Part shown: positions 1-4,975 of the stretch, one piece after another
Layout of the letters: the number at the start of each line of letters is the position of its first letter
Position numbering within the stretch: the stretch's first letter is position 1
Origin: Planctomycetota bacterium
GTDB taxonomy: Bacteria; Planctomycetota; Phycisphaerae; WQYP01
Reading direction: 5' to 3'
NCBI GenBank assembly: GCA_021852245.1
Contig: JAJZNY010000345.1
Coordinates: 1 to 5,132 of the forward strand
Length of the DNA: 5,132 bases
Notes under the pieces: model-generated
Databases searched by the model: none
The model's input: the letters and a program-made list of their open reading frames with translations, nothing else
What the model was told of the DNA's origin: nothing
Translations under genes and position numbers: made by a program

Positions 1-2
1 CC

Positions 3-149
3 ATCGCCAAAGGTGAAAAGCTTCTTTCCATCGAGGCCATGAAGATGGAAACCAGCGTGTATTGCCCCGTTGACGGTAAAATAGCGAAAATAGTAACGCC
101 GCCCGGAACCATAGTTTCCTCCGGCGACCTGCTGATTGAATTGGAATAG
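3..149 (+). CDS. pyc: Pyruvate carboxylase, C-terminal biotinyl (BCCP) domain, partial
   Basis: The last 48 residues of a protein that starts before the window. The reading frame opens at base 3 and stops with TAG at 147-149. It contains the biotin-acceptor motif EAMKMET, with the biotinylated lysine encoded at 42-44, followed by VYCPVDGKIAKI and the closing strand GDLLIELE. This is the end of a biotin/lipoyl-type beta-barrel. The form MKMET-x-VY-x-P-x-DG is typical of pyruvate carboxylase; acetyl-CoA carboxylase BCCP usually has MKMMNEI, and decarboxylase-type carriers have MKMENEI. Pyruvate carboxylase converts pyruvate, bicarbonate and ATP to oxaloacetate in the cytoplasm, and this domain carries carboxybiotin between the two active sites. 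A separate carrier subunit (two-gene PycB-type) or another biotin-dependent carboxylase or decarboxylase cannot be excluded, because the catalytic domains lie outside the window. Confidence 0.88.
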   Translation: MAKGEKLLSIEAMKMETSVYCPVDGKIAKIVTPPGTIVSSGDLLIELE

Positions 150-154
150 GGGAC

Positions 155-191
155 TGCCCGGTCGTCTGCGGTTTTCGCCCCTATCCGGGCA
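155..191 (+). terminator. Terminator-like inverted repeat after the carboxylase gene
   Basis: Perfect 7-bp arms TGCCCGG (155-161) and CCGGGCA (185-191) flank 23 nt. Inside that loop a second small stem, GCG (168-170) with CGC (176-178), can form. The structure begins 5 nt after the carboxylase stop. Only a short run of three T (192-194) follows, so it is not a textbook intrinsic terminator. It could instead be a 3'-end stabilising hairpin or an operator. Confidence 0.4.
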
Positions 192-192
192 T

Positions 193-221
193 TTGTGAAA
201 AATCGTGTCCCGTGGTTAAAT
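193..221 (+). promoter_or_regulatory. Weak candidate promoter for the PEGA lipoprotein gene
   Basis: TTGTGA (193-198) and TTAAAT (216-221) are separated by exactly 17 nt, and each matches four of six sigma70 consensus positions. Transcription would start near 228, at or beside the ATG at 229, giving a nearly leaderless message. Matches this weak are common by chance, so this is only a candidate. Confidence 0.2.
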
Positions 222-228
222 CCGGTGG

Positions 229-672
229 ATGATGAAGCGTCTGGTTATGTTCATGGCTGCGGCAGGATTGCTCACCCTTTCTGGTTGTGTGGAGCGATCC
301 ATCACCATCGTCACCGACCCGCCCGGGTCGATTGTCTATCTCAACGATGTTGAAAAGGGGACCACGCCGCTGACCACCTCCTTTGAATGGTACGGTGTTT
401 ATGGCATTCGCATCCGCGGGAAGAAAAACATCGGCACGCCGACCGATCCGAAATATCAGTATTATTATCTCCATACGCATCGTGCCACCAACCGGCCCTG
501 GTTCCAGTACTACGGAATCGATCTGATTGCCGCCCTGCTGCCGATCGAATTTAAGGATCATAAAATCTGGGCATTTGTGGTTCCGCCCGTCAAAACATTG
601 CCGAACAAACAATTGATTCAGAACGCCCAGAAAATGCGGGATAAACTTAACGCCCTGCCTAAGCCGAAGTAA
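229..672 (+). CDS. PEGA-domain lipoprotein
   Basis: A 147-residue predicted lipoprotein. Residues 1-19 form a signal peptide with basic K3-R4, a hydrophobic core (MFMAAAGLLTL) and lipobox LSGC, which predicts cleavage before Cys20 and lipid attachment. Residues about 24-64 match the PEGA pattern: a short strand SITIVTDPPG, then SIVYLNDVEKGTTPLT, an aromatic strand SFEWYGVYGIRI and a turn. The C-terminal half (PWFQYYGIDLIAALLPIEFKDHKIWAF) is aromatic and probably packs on the surface domain. Short proteins of this shape are frequent in Planctomycetota; their function is unknown, and an envelope or surface role is inferred. The start is ATG 229 or the adjoining ATG 232. Both keep the basic n-region, whereas ATG 247 would lose it. 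The only Shine-Dalgarno-like stretch is GGTGG directly against the start, which is poorly spaced. Confidence 0.85.
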   Translation: MMKRLVMFMAAAGLLTLSGCVERSITIVTDPPGSIVYLNDVEKGTTPLTTSFEWYGVYGIRIRGKKNIGTPTDPKYQYYYLHTHRATNRPWFQYYGIDLIAALLPIEFKDHKIWAFVVPPVKTLPNKQLIQNAQKMRDKLNALPKPK

Positions 673-700
673 CGCCTTAAATGCGGGCATCGGGGGCGGG

Positions 701-1192
701 AAAGGAATGTGACCGGTGAATTCGCAGCCCAGAAGCAGCCTTCCGCCGAATCCGCCGCCGGGTGCACCGCAGAACAGCGAAGCAGTACTCATCGCCCAAC
801 ATCACGCCGCCGTTCGGGCCGCAAACAAACGCCGACACCTGATCCTCACTCTCGCGATTATGGGGTACATACTTGTGCCCATCGGTATTACGGTGGCTGT
901 CCGGTCGCAAATAGGCATCCATCGATCCGATGCCGACCGGGCCATGGCGCCGTGGCAGATGGGGGTGGGGGTACTGATTATTGCCATTGGAGTGGGGTTG
1001 GTTATCGCTGCGAGAATTCTATACCGTCCGCCACCGATGGTGCGGCACTGCCAATGCGGCTATTCAGGTTTATGCAGGCATGAGCGGGGCGAGGAACGCG
1101 TCGGTTCGATGCCGATGACTGATTTTCTCTGCGCCGCTTTCTCGGTCGGTTGGAACCCGATCTGCCCGCAGTGTGGCAATCGCTGGTCGTAA
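701..1192 (+). CDS. Small two-helix membrane protein with C-terminal zinc-ribbon-like tail (CDS proper 716-1192; 701-715 is the ribosome binding site region)
   Basis: The coding part is a 158-residue protein starting at GTG 716. This is the only start available, because an in-frame TGA lies at 710-712, and AAAGGAA (701-707) sits 8 nt upstream. Residues 5-20 are rich in proline and serine. Two hydrophobic helices follow (about 42-62 and 83-103), joined by a short polar loop, so both termini probably face the cytoplasm. The tail contains C112-Q-C114-G-Y, then C120 and C139, and ends with C150-PQ-C153-G. This resembles the split CxxCGY...CPxCG zinc ribbon of many small planctomycete proteins, but the first half has CxC instead of CxxC. 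Metal binding is therefore likely but not certain. Function is unknown. It lies 43 bp after the lipoprotein gene on the same strand and could be cotranscribed with it. It converges on the next gene, 42 bp away. Confidence 0.72.
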
Positions 1193-1197
1193 ACCCA

Positions 1198-1213
1198 CGG
1201 CAGCACGGTGCCG
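1198..1213. terminator. Weak hairpin between convergent genes
   Basis: In the 42-bp gap between two convergent stops, CGGCA (1198-1202) pairs with TGCCG (1209-1213) around a 6-nt loop. There is no T-run on either side; the minus strand reads TGGGTTT shortly after. It may act as a bidirectional transcript end, but the stem is only 5 bp and this is a weak call. Confidence 0.22.
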
Positions 1214-1234
1214 ATGCGTCCATCGCTGATGCCA

Positions 1235-2062
1235 TTACCCCGGCTCGCCGACATCCTCCGATATCTGATTCGTGCCGAGGGCGACCGGCACAGGCTGCCG
1301 CTGGAATCGCAGCCAGATGTAACCAATCGCCAAGGCCACGGCGACGGTGAGCAGGGCCGCAATCGGCGCCGTGCCAAAACCCAGGCCGCTCATATTTCGC
1401 GGCTTGTCAAACCAATCCGCAAATGATGCCCCCATCGGACGCGTGAGAATATAGGCGATCCAGAATGCCGCCACTTCGTTGAGCCTGAAAACAAAATACG
1501 CAATCCCTGCGGCGGCAAAAAGGAGGCTGAACATGATGGCTGAATTGAGATAGCCGAGGCCGAAGGTTGACGCCGTCAAATCCCCGGCCGCTGTTCCCAA
1601 GGCAAAGGTGGCAATCACGGTCGCCCAATAAAATAATTCCCGCCGCGGCGTGGCGACGCTGTGAATCGAGAGAGTTTTTTCACTGGCATTCCATCCCCAG
1701 AGAATCAGCAGCAGGCTGCCGGCGAAAAGACTCGTGGATATCACATACGGCACACCCAACACGACGTGAATCACATCCGCCACCATGGTGCCGAAAATAC
1801 TCACCATCACCACCAGCAGCCAATAGGCGAGGGGGCGATACCGCGTGGTACGAAATTGCAGCCACAAGGCCAGCAGAAAGCCCAGCCCTCCACTGACCAC
1901 CGCCACATACGGATTAACATGAAAAACCAGAAAGTCCGATGTCGCCTCACCCATCGCCGTGGAAAGAATCTTGGCCACCCAGAACGCCAGCGTGATTTCC
2001 GGCACTTTTGTCGCGTAATATTTCCGCTCATCAATCTGCCGGAAAATTTTGGCCCAACCCAT
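1235..2062 (-). CDS. DUF347/COG4705 four-repeat integral membrane protein
   Basis: A 275-residue, highly hydrophobic protein with about eight membrane helices, of the COG4705 type (uncharacterised membrane-anchored protein) built of DUF347 repeats. Four copies of a helix-pair unit are visible, each with W-x9-G-x4-D at identical spacing: W28/G38/D43, W81/G91/D96, W146/G156/D161 and W201/G211/D216. Other family-like segments are KVPEITLAFW near the N-terminus, LSIHSV and RRELFYW before the third unit, and AYILTRPMGASFADW in the fourth. The tail after residue 252 is polar. The start at 2062 is chosen because AGAAGGAG (2069-2076) lies 6 nt upstream and the family-like sequence begins there. The frame stays open to 2344, but that extension is cysteine-rich, has no membrane pattern and lacks a comparable ribosome site. 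The buried acidic residues suggest transport or ion binding, but this is inference; the family function is not known to me. Confidence 0.9.
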   Translation of the reverse strand: MGWAKIFRQIDERKYYATKVPEITLAFWVAKILSTAMGEATSDFLVFHVNPYVAVVSGGLGFLLALWLQFRTTRYRPLAYWLLVVMVSIFGTMVADVIHVVLGVPYVISTSLFAGSLLLILWGWNASEKTLSIHSVATPRRELFYWATVIATFALGTAAGDLTASTFGLGYLNSAIMFSLLFAAAGIAYFVFRLNEVAAFWIAYILTRPMGASFADWFDKPRNMSGLGFGTAPIAALLTVAVALAIGYIWLRFQRQPVPVALGTNQISEDVGEPG

Positions 2063-2068
2063 TAAGCT

Positions 2069-2076
2069 CTCCTTCT
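2069..2076 (-). promoter_or_regulatory. Shine-Dalgarno site that fixes the DUF347 start
   Basis: The minus strand reads AGAAGGAG 6 nt before ATG 2062. This is the strongest ribosome binding site in the window and supports the 275-residue product over the 369-residue open frame. Confidence 0.85.
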
Positions 2077-2223
2077 GCTTGCAAGTACACGCCCGGACAC
2101 ATCTGCCCCGGCCCATGAAATCAGCGGAAAAAAGCTCTTGTCCATCCTCTGTGCACGTCCTAAGCGTGGCAGAGCACGGCTGCTTCATCCGATACGCCCA
2201 GCCCGACCGCAGGTGGGCACCGC

Positions 2224-2252
2224 AGTTTATCAAGTTTACGCCGCAGAGCCAA
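2224..2252 (-). promoter_or_regulatory. Candidate promoter for the DUF347 gene
   Basis: On the minus strand TTGGCT (2252-2247) and TAAACT (2229-2224) are separated by 17 nt. Each matches four of six sigma70 consensus positions. An A/T-rich stretch lies directly upstream, where an UP element would be. Transcription would start near 2217. Confidence 0.28.
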
Positions 2253-2263
2253 AAAAGTTTTTC

Positions 2264-2293
2264 AAAAAATCCGCTTGAAAGCAATCGATGCGG
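2264..2293 (-). terminator. Weak terminator-like structure downstream of the metallophosphoesterase gene
   Basis: Minus-strand CCGC (2293-2290) can pair with GCGG (2274-2271) around a 15-nt loop, followed at once by A and six T (2269-2264). The T-run is convincing. The 4-bp stem is not, although a G-U-assisted inner stem around GCTTTCAAGC could form instead. It lies about 110 nt past the metallophosphoesterase stop. Confidence 0.25.
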
Positions 2294-2404
2294 GAAATGG
2301 ATGGCGGCGCTAACCTGCGGATTCACCAATGTGCACGGCTGCATAAATAATTATGAGACGCTCACCCGCTCATCCCGCCCGAACAAAATAAATTCTCGCA
2401 CAGT

Positions 2405-3181
2405 TTATGCCGCATCGATCAGCGAATCCGGCTTGACCTCCTCGGCCCCGCGTTTAAGCCGCAACAGAATCACATGCGGCGGACAGAACATTCTTACCCG
2501 CAGACCCGCCTTGCCGACACCTCGATTCACCACCAACCATGTATCCCCCACGCGATGCACCCCCGTGCACATGTAATTCGGTAATACATCGTGGCGGATA
2601 ATCGGTTTGCCGTCCGGATAGCATATCTGGCCGCCGTGGGTATGGCCGGCCAGGCATACATCAATCCGGGCCGCAGCGGCGGCGTGAATCAGATCGGGAT
2701 AGTGCATCAGCATCAGTTTGAAGGCCTGCGGTGGGATATCGGCGAGAGCCGCCGGAATGTCGGTATCAATTCGCCTGTGCTGTGCCAGGCCCACAACTGC
2801 AATCTGCGATTGGCCGCGGGTAAGCCACTGTGATCGATTCATGAGCGGTGTAAAACCGCGATCCTCCAGCGCCGGCAGAATTTCCTTCGCGTCGTGGTTG
2901 CCGAGAATAAAAAAACGCCCCAGCGGCGCCCGCACCGGTTCCAGCAGGCGATGGATGGAGGCCAGCGACGTTTTCCACCGCCAACTCCGGTGCCCCAGAT
3001 CGCCGGTAATCACCAGCAGATCGGTGGAGATGGCCTCAAGCCGCCGTGAGAGCTCCGCCGCCGATGCCGTCCATCGCGTAAGATGCAGATCGGAAATATG
3101 TAATATCCGCACATCATCAAACCCGGCGGGCAGGCGGCTGCTGGACAGGACGAGTGGTTCAATCATTGCGGTTCGGCGCAT
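2405..3181 (-). CDS. YkuE-like calcineurin-type metallophosphoesterase
   Basis: A 258-residue protein with the full set of metallophosphoesterase motifs in order: D31-L-H33, G60-D61, G94-N-H-D97, H160 (LMHYPD) and G179-H-T-H182-GGQ. These residues bind the two metal ions that activate water for phosphoester hydrolysis. The layout, especially HISDLHL, the late HYPD and GHTHGGQICYP, matches the YkuE/YaeI-type phosphodiesterases of COG1408, some of which act on lipid or cell-wall related substrates; the substrate here is unknown. Many relatives have an N-terminal membrane helix. This one starts only about 25 residues before the first motif and shows no clear helix or signal peptide, so it is probably cytoplasmic. 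The start at 3181 is supported by GAAAGGAG (3189-3196) 7 nt upstream; ATG at residue 6 has no such site. The gene shares its strand with both neighbours but is separated from them by 130 and 342 bp, so a shared operon is uncertain. Confidence 0.92.
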   Translation of the reverse strand: MRRTAMIEPLVLSSSRLPAGFDDVRILHISDLHLTRWTASAAELSRRLEAISTDLLVITGDLGHRSWRWKTSLASIHRLLEPVRAPLGRFFILGNHDAKEILPALEDRGFTPLMNRSQWLTRGQSQIAVVGLAQHRRIDTDIPAALADIPPQAFKLMLMHYPDLIHAAAAARIDVCLAGHTHGGQICYPDGKPIIRHDVLPNYMCTGVHRVGDTWLVVNRGVGKAGLRVRMFCPPHVILLRLKRGAEEVKPDSLIDAA

Positions 3182-3188
3182 CGCGCGA

Positions 3189-3196
3189 CTCCTTTC
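3189..3196 (-). promoter_or_regulatory. Shine-Dalgarno site of the metallophosphoesterase gene
   Basis: The minus strand reads GAAAGGAG 7 nt before ATG 3181, which decides for this start over the internal ATG at residue 6. Confidence 0.8.
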
Positions 3197-3214
3197 TCCT
3201 TATCTTATGCCAGT

Positions 3215-3228
3215 CTCGCCCGGACGAG
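3215..3228. repeat. 14-bp near-palindrome upstream of the metallophosphoesterase gene
   Basis: CTCGCCCGGACGAG reads the same on both strands except for one symmetrical pair of positions (six of seven arm positions match, no spacer). It lies 34-47 bp upstream of the start codon, where an operator could sit. No good -10/-35 pair was found beside it, so a regulatory role is only a suggestion. Confidence 0.3.
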
Positions 3229-3311
3229 GTGGGGGAGGTGAGCCCAATCATGTCGGCAGACAGGGGTGGGTAGATAGCGGAAAGCAATCGTGCCCCTCCT
3301 CGCAGTGAATA

Positions 3312-3662
3312 TCAACGGAAAATCACGGACCATTTCCCGGTGGTGGCACCAAGAATTGCAGCACCGATAAGGCCAATGACCCAGAACGCAAGTATGATCA
3401 AAACGAATAGTTGAATCAGCCGGTGCGCTCTGGGCGAAGGCCCCCCTTTATTAAATCTGCAATTCAGACCGACTAACCAGTCACCCATCAGGTAGGCGAA
3501 TATGGGCATCGTGAGAAAGGCGAATGACGTTATCCATTTGGACACCAGCACGCATATCCCCGTCATCGCATACATTGCAATCGTCGAGACGAGGAGCCCG
3601 AAGCTCGCAGACAGGCTCGGCAGCCCGAAAAGTCTGTTTTTTTCTTCCGAATCATTCGTCAT
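3312..3662 (-). CDS. Small three-helix membrane protein of unknown family
   Basis: A 116-residue protein with a short polar N-terminus (TNDSEEKNR) and three probable membrane helices at about 21-41, 46-66 and 84-106. A basic loop (CRFNKGGPSPRAHR, 68-81) separates helices 2 and 3. That places the loop, and probably the C-terminus on the opposite face, by the positive-inside rule. I do not recognise the family and assign no function. ATG 3662 is chosen because GAGG (3672-3669) lies 6 nt upstream and the hydrophobic pattern begins soon after. The same frame is open up to 3977, but the extra 105 residues are arginine-rich and soluble, and a promoter-like TATAAT lies inside that stretch, which argues against translation from there. 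The gene precedes the metallophosphoesterase gene by 130 bp on the same strand. Confidence 0.68.
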   Translation of the reverse strand: MTNDSEEKNRLFGLPSLSASFGLLVSTIAMYAMTGICVLVSKWITSFAFLTMPIFAYLMGDWLVGLNCRFNKGGPSPRAHRLIQLFVLIILAFWVIGLIGAAILGATTGKWSVIFR

Positions 3663-3690
3663 GATCTGCCTCACGGTCAGCGTTCTGCGT

Positions 3691-3724
3691 GTACCGGATC
3701 TGGTTTTGTTGCGTACCAGATCTG
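3691..3724. repeat. Paired 12-bp direct repeats that also form an inverted repeat
   Basis: GTACCGGATCTG (3691-3702) and GTACCAGATCTG (3713-3724) differ at one base and start 22 bp apart, about two helical turns. The same segment folds on itself: CGGATCTGGT (3695-3704) and ACCAGATCTG (3715-3724) pair over eight contiguous positions plus one more after a G-U or mismatch, with a 10-nt loop. A third GATCTG lies at 3663-3668, touching the start codon of the 116-residue protein. The segment falls in the predicted leader of that gene and could be an operator or an mRNA hairpin. Confidence 0.55.
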
Positions 3725-3736
3725 AATGGGTCGCGC

Positions 3737-3749
3737 ATCGTATCACGAT
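3737..3749. promoter_or_regulatory. 13-bp palindrome over the expected transcription start (operator candidate)
   Basis: ATCGT-ATC-ACGAT is a perfect 5+3+5 inverted repeat. It lies 4 bp downstream of the minus-strand TATAAT (3759-3754) and therefore covers the expected transcription start near 3747. That is the position where a repressor would block initiation. Confidence 0.4.
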
Positions 3750-3753
3750 AGAA

Positions 3754-3759
3754 ATTATA
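3754..3759 (-). promoter_or_regulatory. Perfect -10 element (TATAAT) for the 116-residue membrane gene
   Basis: The minus strand reads GGTGTATAATTTC, a full match to the sigma70 -10 consensus. No good -35 hexamer is found 15-19 nt upstream; the best nearby sequence, GGTATG at 17 nt, does not match. An activator-dependent promoter or a chance match are both possible. The predicted leader is about 85 nt. Confidence 0.45.
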
Positions 3760-3993
3760 CACCCGCGGCGGCGTGCCATACCTCTAAGCGGTGTGAGCTC
3801 GTCAGGGCGAAATATGTTTCCCGTTAGAAATCGAAATGTTGGGGTTCGTGTAGTTGCCATCAATGATAAATCAATGCCCCGTTTGGCCAGGTTGACAAAC
3901 AAGGGCACCCAGACGGCTTGGGGACCGTGCGCCCGTTTTTCTACTTCTTTGCGGGCCGCGTGGTTGCAAACTGGCACAACGTCGCGGACTATT

Positions 3994-4021
3994 TTGCAAG
4001 CTTGGTCTATCCTGCTATGCT
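3994..4021 (+). promoter_or_regulatory. Candidate promoter for the 307-residue gene
   Basis: TTGCAA (3994-3999) and TATGCT (4016-4021) are spaced by 16 nt, and each matches four of six sigma70 consensus positions. Transcription would start near 4028, leaving a leader of about 24 nt that contains AAGGAAGG (4041-4048) before GTG 4052. The position fits the gene well. Confidence 0.4.
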
Positions 4022-4051
4022 GGCTTAAGTTAATGCTGTGAAGGAAGGTGG

Positions 4052-4975
4052 GTGAACGTGCCAGCCACCAGGTGTTTCAATCTATTGCCTGCCACGCTCT
4101 CGGCGTTGTTAGTTGCCGCCGTTTGGGCTCTCGGTTCGTTCGCGTGCCACCTTGGAGGGTGGTTGCAATCCCACGGCTACGAGCACCCCCGCCCGCGGGA
4201 AATACCCATCGGCATTTTTTATTCTCGGTATATGCCGCCGGTTATTGAAGTAAAGCCGCCGCCACCAACAGGCATGAATCGGACCATAATCAGTATTGGA
4301 TATTTACGCCTCCAGCTGCCGTCCGGTTGGCGGACCGTAGCCGCCAAAACCACGCTGCAGCCAGGGCCCACGGTTTGGTTCGCCAATCCCGACGGGCTGG
4401 CACTAGGCATTGACCTGCCGCGGAAGCCCCCTGGTTCGGTCGGCCGGGCTTTTTTTAAGAGATTCGTAAACCTATATGCGAAGCAATACGGCTCATCGGC
4501 TTCGGCGATCGTGACGGAATACCATACGGCCGCCGGGCTTTACGCTGCCATGGCTGCAACTACACCTGCGGACCTTCAATGGACCTGGGGACCGGAACGG
4601 TGGCAACTTGACACGCTGTTATTCATGCGATCAATGACGCTTCTGGCGGACCACATTTATCGACTGCACACCAACAGGCTTACCGCCTATATTTTCGTGG
4701 ATGGTCCCCACCTTCGGCGTCCACACCGCTTGCCATCGGCAAGTACACCGCCGGGCTGGCGGCGTGTGGCCCTGGCGAGAAATGGAGCAGCCCGCTGGCA
4801 TGTATGGGCGTGTCTTTTTGGCCCAGAAGGAGAGCTTGCCATGCAAAACCTCCGCTTTCGCCTGCCAAAGGGGGCGCACCGCCGCGCACTTGGGGCTGTC
4901 ATCAAGCTTCTGGCGGCCGCCTCGTTGGGCAAAAGATGGCATCCAAGCGGCCAGGCAATGTCGAGGAAAAAATAG
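4052..4975 (+). CDS. Membrane-anchored protein of unknown family with an internal repeat
   Basis: A 307-residue protein with one N-terminal hydrophobic helix (about 11-32), read as a membrane anchor or uncleaved signal; Cys32 is not in a proper lipobox. A proline-rich linker (about 46-75) follows, then a large, probably exported domain. Two parts resemble each other: PSGWRTVA (90-97) with W109 and NPDG (112-115), and PPGWRRVA (233-240) with W252 and GPEG (257-260). In both, the two tryptophans are exactly 16 residues apart. The tail is basic (HRR, GKRW, SRKK). I do not recognise the family. A Mog1/PsbP-like fold is a remote guess from the GW...NPDG pattern. GTG 4052 is supported by AAGGA (4041-4045) 6 nt upstream. 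The stop overlaps the next start, so the two products probably work together. Confidence 0.72.
   Translation: MNVPATRCFNLLPATLSALLVAAVWALGSFACHLGGWLQSHGYEHPRPREIPIGIFYSRYMPPVIEVKPPPPTGMNRTIISIGYLRLQLPSGWRTVAAKTTLQPGPTVWFANPDGLALGIDLPRKPPGSVGRAFFKRFVNLYAKQYGSSASAIVTEYHTAAGLYAAMAATTPADLQWTWGPERWQLDTLLFMRSMTLLADHIYRLHTNRLTAYIFVDGPHLRRPHRLPSASTPPGWRRVALARNGAARWHVWACLFGPEGELAMQNLRFRLPKGAHRRALGAVIKLLAAASLGKRWHPSGQAMSRKK

Larger units (their letters stand above)
2063..2404. other. 342-bp intergenic region between DUF347 and metallophosphoesterase genes
   Basis: No convincing gene is seen on either strand; the frames that stay open here are extensions or shadows with unnatural composition. The region holds the Shine-Dalgarno of the DUF347 gene at its left end and an unusual A/T-rich patch around 2251-2270 that stands out from its GC-rich surroundings. 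A candidate promoter and a weak terminator-like structure lie in and around that patch and are listed separately. If the promoter is real, the DUF347 mRNA has a leader of about 155 nt. I did not recognise a known riboswitch in it. Confidence 0.5.
3663..4051. other. 389-bp divergent intergenic region
   Basis: This region separates the minus-strand 116-residue membrane gene from the plus-strand 307-residue gene. Long frames happen to stay open across it on both strands (3312-3977 minus, 3502-4041 plus), but neither translation looks like a protein I recognise. The left third contains the control elements for the minus gene and the right end a candidate promoter for the plus gene. For 3790-3990 I see nothing definite: no tRNA, no array and no clear repeat. 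A decayed gene or a small RNA there cannot be excluded. Confidence 0.5.

Noticed and set aside
709..1083. Plus-strand 124-residue frame starting at GTG 709
   Set aside because: It is a frame shadow of the two-helix gene. The translation is rich in Arg, Ser and His without hydrophobic segments, while the 716 frame gives two helices and paired cysteine motifs.
2063..2344. N-terminal extension of the DUF347 protein to a 369-residue frame
   Set aside because: The extra 94 residues are cysteine-rich and have no membrane or family pattern. A strong Shine-Dalgarno sits 6 nt before the internal ATG at 2062.
2049..2576. Plus-strand 175-residue frame over the spacer and the end of the metallophosphoesterase gene
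   Set aside because: It begins at TTG with no ribosome site, overlaps two well-supported minus-strand genes, and has no recognisable domain.
3892..3897. Perfect TTGACA (-35) on the plus strand
   Set aside because: No -10-like hexamer lies 15-19 nt downstream (17 nt gives GGCTTG), so it is probably a chance match.
3663..3977. N-terminal extension of the 116-residue membrane protein to 221 residues
   Set aside because: The extension is arginine-rich and unlike the rest of the protein. ATG 3662 has its own ribosome site, and a TATAAT element lies inside the extension.
3502..4041. Plus-strand 179-residue frame
   Set aside because: Its first third is antisense to the 116-residue membrane gene, it has no good ribosome site, and the composition is not protein-like. 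It is kept only as an open question in the findings.
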